Shown here: in pieces, positions 31,722 to 32,263 of the stretch
Numbering within the stretch: the first letter of the stretch is position 1
Layout of the letters: the number at the start of each line of letters is the position of its first letter
Notes under the pieces: model-generated
Told to the model about the DNA's origin: nothing
What the model saw: the letters and a program-made list of their open reading frames with translations, nothing else
The model's database searches: none
Translations under genes and position numbers: made by a program
NCBI GenBank assembly: GCA_903870815.1
Contig: CAIQEI010000019.1
Span: 1-32,263, forward strand
Direction of reading: 5' to 3'
Source of the DNA: an uncultured Verrucomicrobia subdivision 3 bacterium
GTDB lineage: Bacteria; Verrucomicrobiota; Verrucomicrobiia; Limisphaerales; UBA11358
Length of the DNA stretch: 32,263 bases

Positions 31722-32263
31722 TCAGGCCGCCAGGGGCAGGATGTCCTTCAAGTCCTGCGCCGCCGTCTGGATCGGCATGAGGTTGAATTTTTCGTTTAGC
31801 ACCTTGAGCACATTGGGCGTGACGAACGCGGGCAGCGTCGGTCCCAGCCGGATGTTGCGAATGCCCAGGTGCAGCAGTGTCAGCAGAATCGCCACGGCCT
31901 TTTGCTCATACCACGACAGCACGAGCGAAAGCGGCAGGTCGTTCACGCCGCAGTTGAAGGCCTTCGACAGCGCCACGGCGATCTGGATGGCGGAATACGC
32001 ATCATTGCACTGCCCGATGTCGAGCAGGCGCGGAATGCCGCCGATGGTGCCGAAATCGAGCTTGTTGAAACGGAATTTGCCGCACGCCAGCGTCATGATC
32101 ACGCAATCCTGCGGCACGCTTTCGGCGAACTCGGTGTAATAATCGCGTCCGCTCCGCGCGCCGTCGCAGCCTCCGTCGAGGAAGAAATGCTTGATGGCAC
32201 CGGGTTTCACCGCAGCCACGACTTTATCCGCGATGCTGAGCACGGCGTTGTGGCCAAAGCCGA
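31722..32263 (-). CDS. hcp: Hydroxylamine reductase (hybrid-cluster protein), C-terminal part
   Basis: The hybrid-cluster protein reduces hydroxylamine or, in current views, nitric oxide, and takes part in nitrosative stress defence. The window shows the C-terminal 180 codons; the frame is open to the right edge ([15 protein letters not shown]). Ligands of the Fe-S-O hybrid cluster are present: Cys in DGGCDG, Cys in [11 protein letters not shown], Cys in [10 protein letters not shown], and Glu in [24 protein letters not shown] and [18 protein letters not shown] are highly conserved family segments. The fragment is normal for the family, with no sign of decay. Its promoter and any FNR/NsrR/HcpR control lie outside. 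A strong terminator follows. Confidence 0.96.
   Translation of the reverse strand, partial: GFGHNAVLSIADKVVAAVKPGAIKHFFLDGGCDGARSGRDYYTEFAESVPQDCVIMTLACGKFRFNKLDFGTIGGIPRLLDIGQCNDAYSAIQIAVALSKAFNCGVNDLPLSLVLSWYEQKAVAILLTLLHLGIRNIRLGPTLPAFVTPNVLKVLNEKFNLMPIQTAAQDLKDILPLAA

Overview
The window is GC-rich, densely coded chromosomal DNA, most likely from a Verrucomicrobia-type bacterium (PVC group; Pedosphaera/Limisphaera-like). Three things point there: an orphan type II pseudopilin with the N-terminus [20 protein letters not shown] and a C-terminal H-X9-DG motif, a futalosine-pathway menaquinone gene (mqnE), and many short intergenic inverted-repeat phrases of a kind I associate with such genomes. 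The assignment rests on gene content and memory, not on a search.

Layout. 1-1300: the start of a serine recombinase running off the left edge (minus), a NUDIX hydrolase and tadA. 1301-3510: the pseudopilin with its own promoter and terminator, a 580-base gap with paired operator-like palindromes, and a small helix-turn-helix protein. 3513-6496: glycyl-tRNA synthetase overlapping a DUF2127 membrane protein, then infC. 6705-8168 (minus): a DUF2851 gene cut by one in-frame TAG. 8391-16054: a tightly coupled five-gene operon of ABC-2 ATPase, permease, GldG-like protein, DUF4340 protein and AsmA-like protein. 16062-22160 (minus): a type II secretion block, gspE then GspL-like, GspM-like and GspD. 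22299-26284: purU, mqnE and a large ABC-2-type membrane protein. 26384-32263 (minus): hcp (cut by the right edge), a second NUDIX protein, an MFS transporter, a zf-TFIIB protein, thrS and a stand-alone coaB.

How the parts fit. Translation is well represented (glyQS, infC, thrS, tadA), together with cofactor and one-carbon metabolism (coaB, purU, mqnE). Two envelope modules dominate the centre: the Gld-type ABC/AsmA operon and the secretin-based secretion block. They converge, with stop codons 7 bases apart.

Most unusual: (i) about 78 in-frame codons of clearly lower GC inside the catalytic core of thrS; (ii) a 7-bp tandem repeat of intergenic type translated in frame inside glyQS; (iii) the single amber codon splitting DUF2851 although TAG ends other genes here; (iv) several distinct dispersed-repeat families between genes; (v) paired palindromes spaced two helical turns apart near the pseudopilin. 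I see no tRNA, rRNA, CRISPR array or complete insertion sequence.
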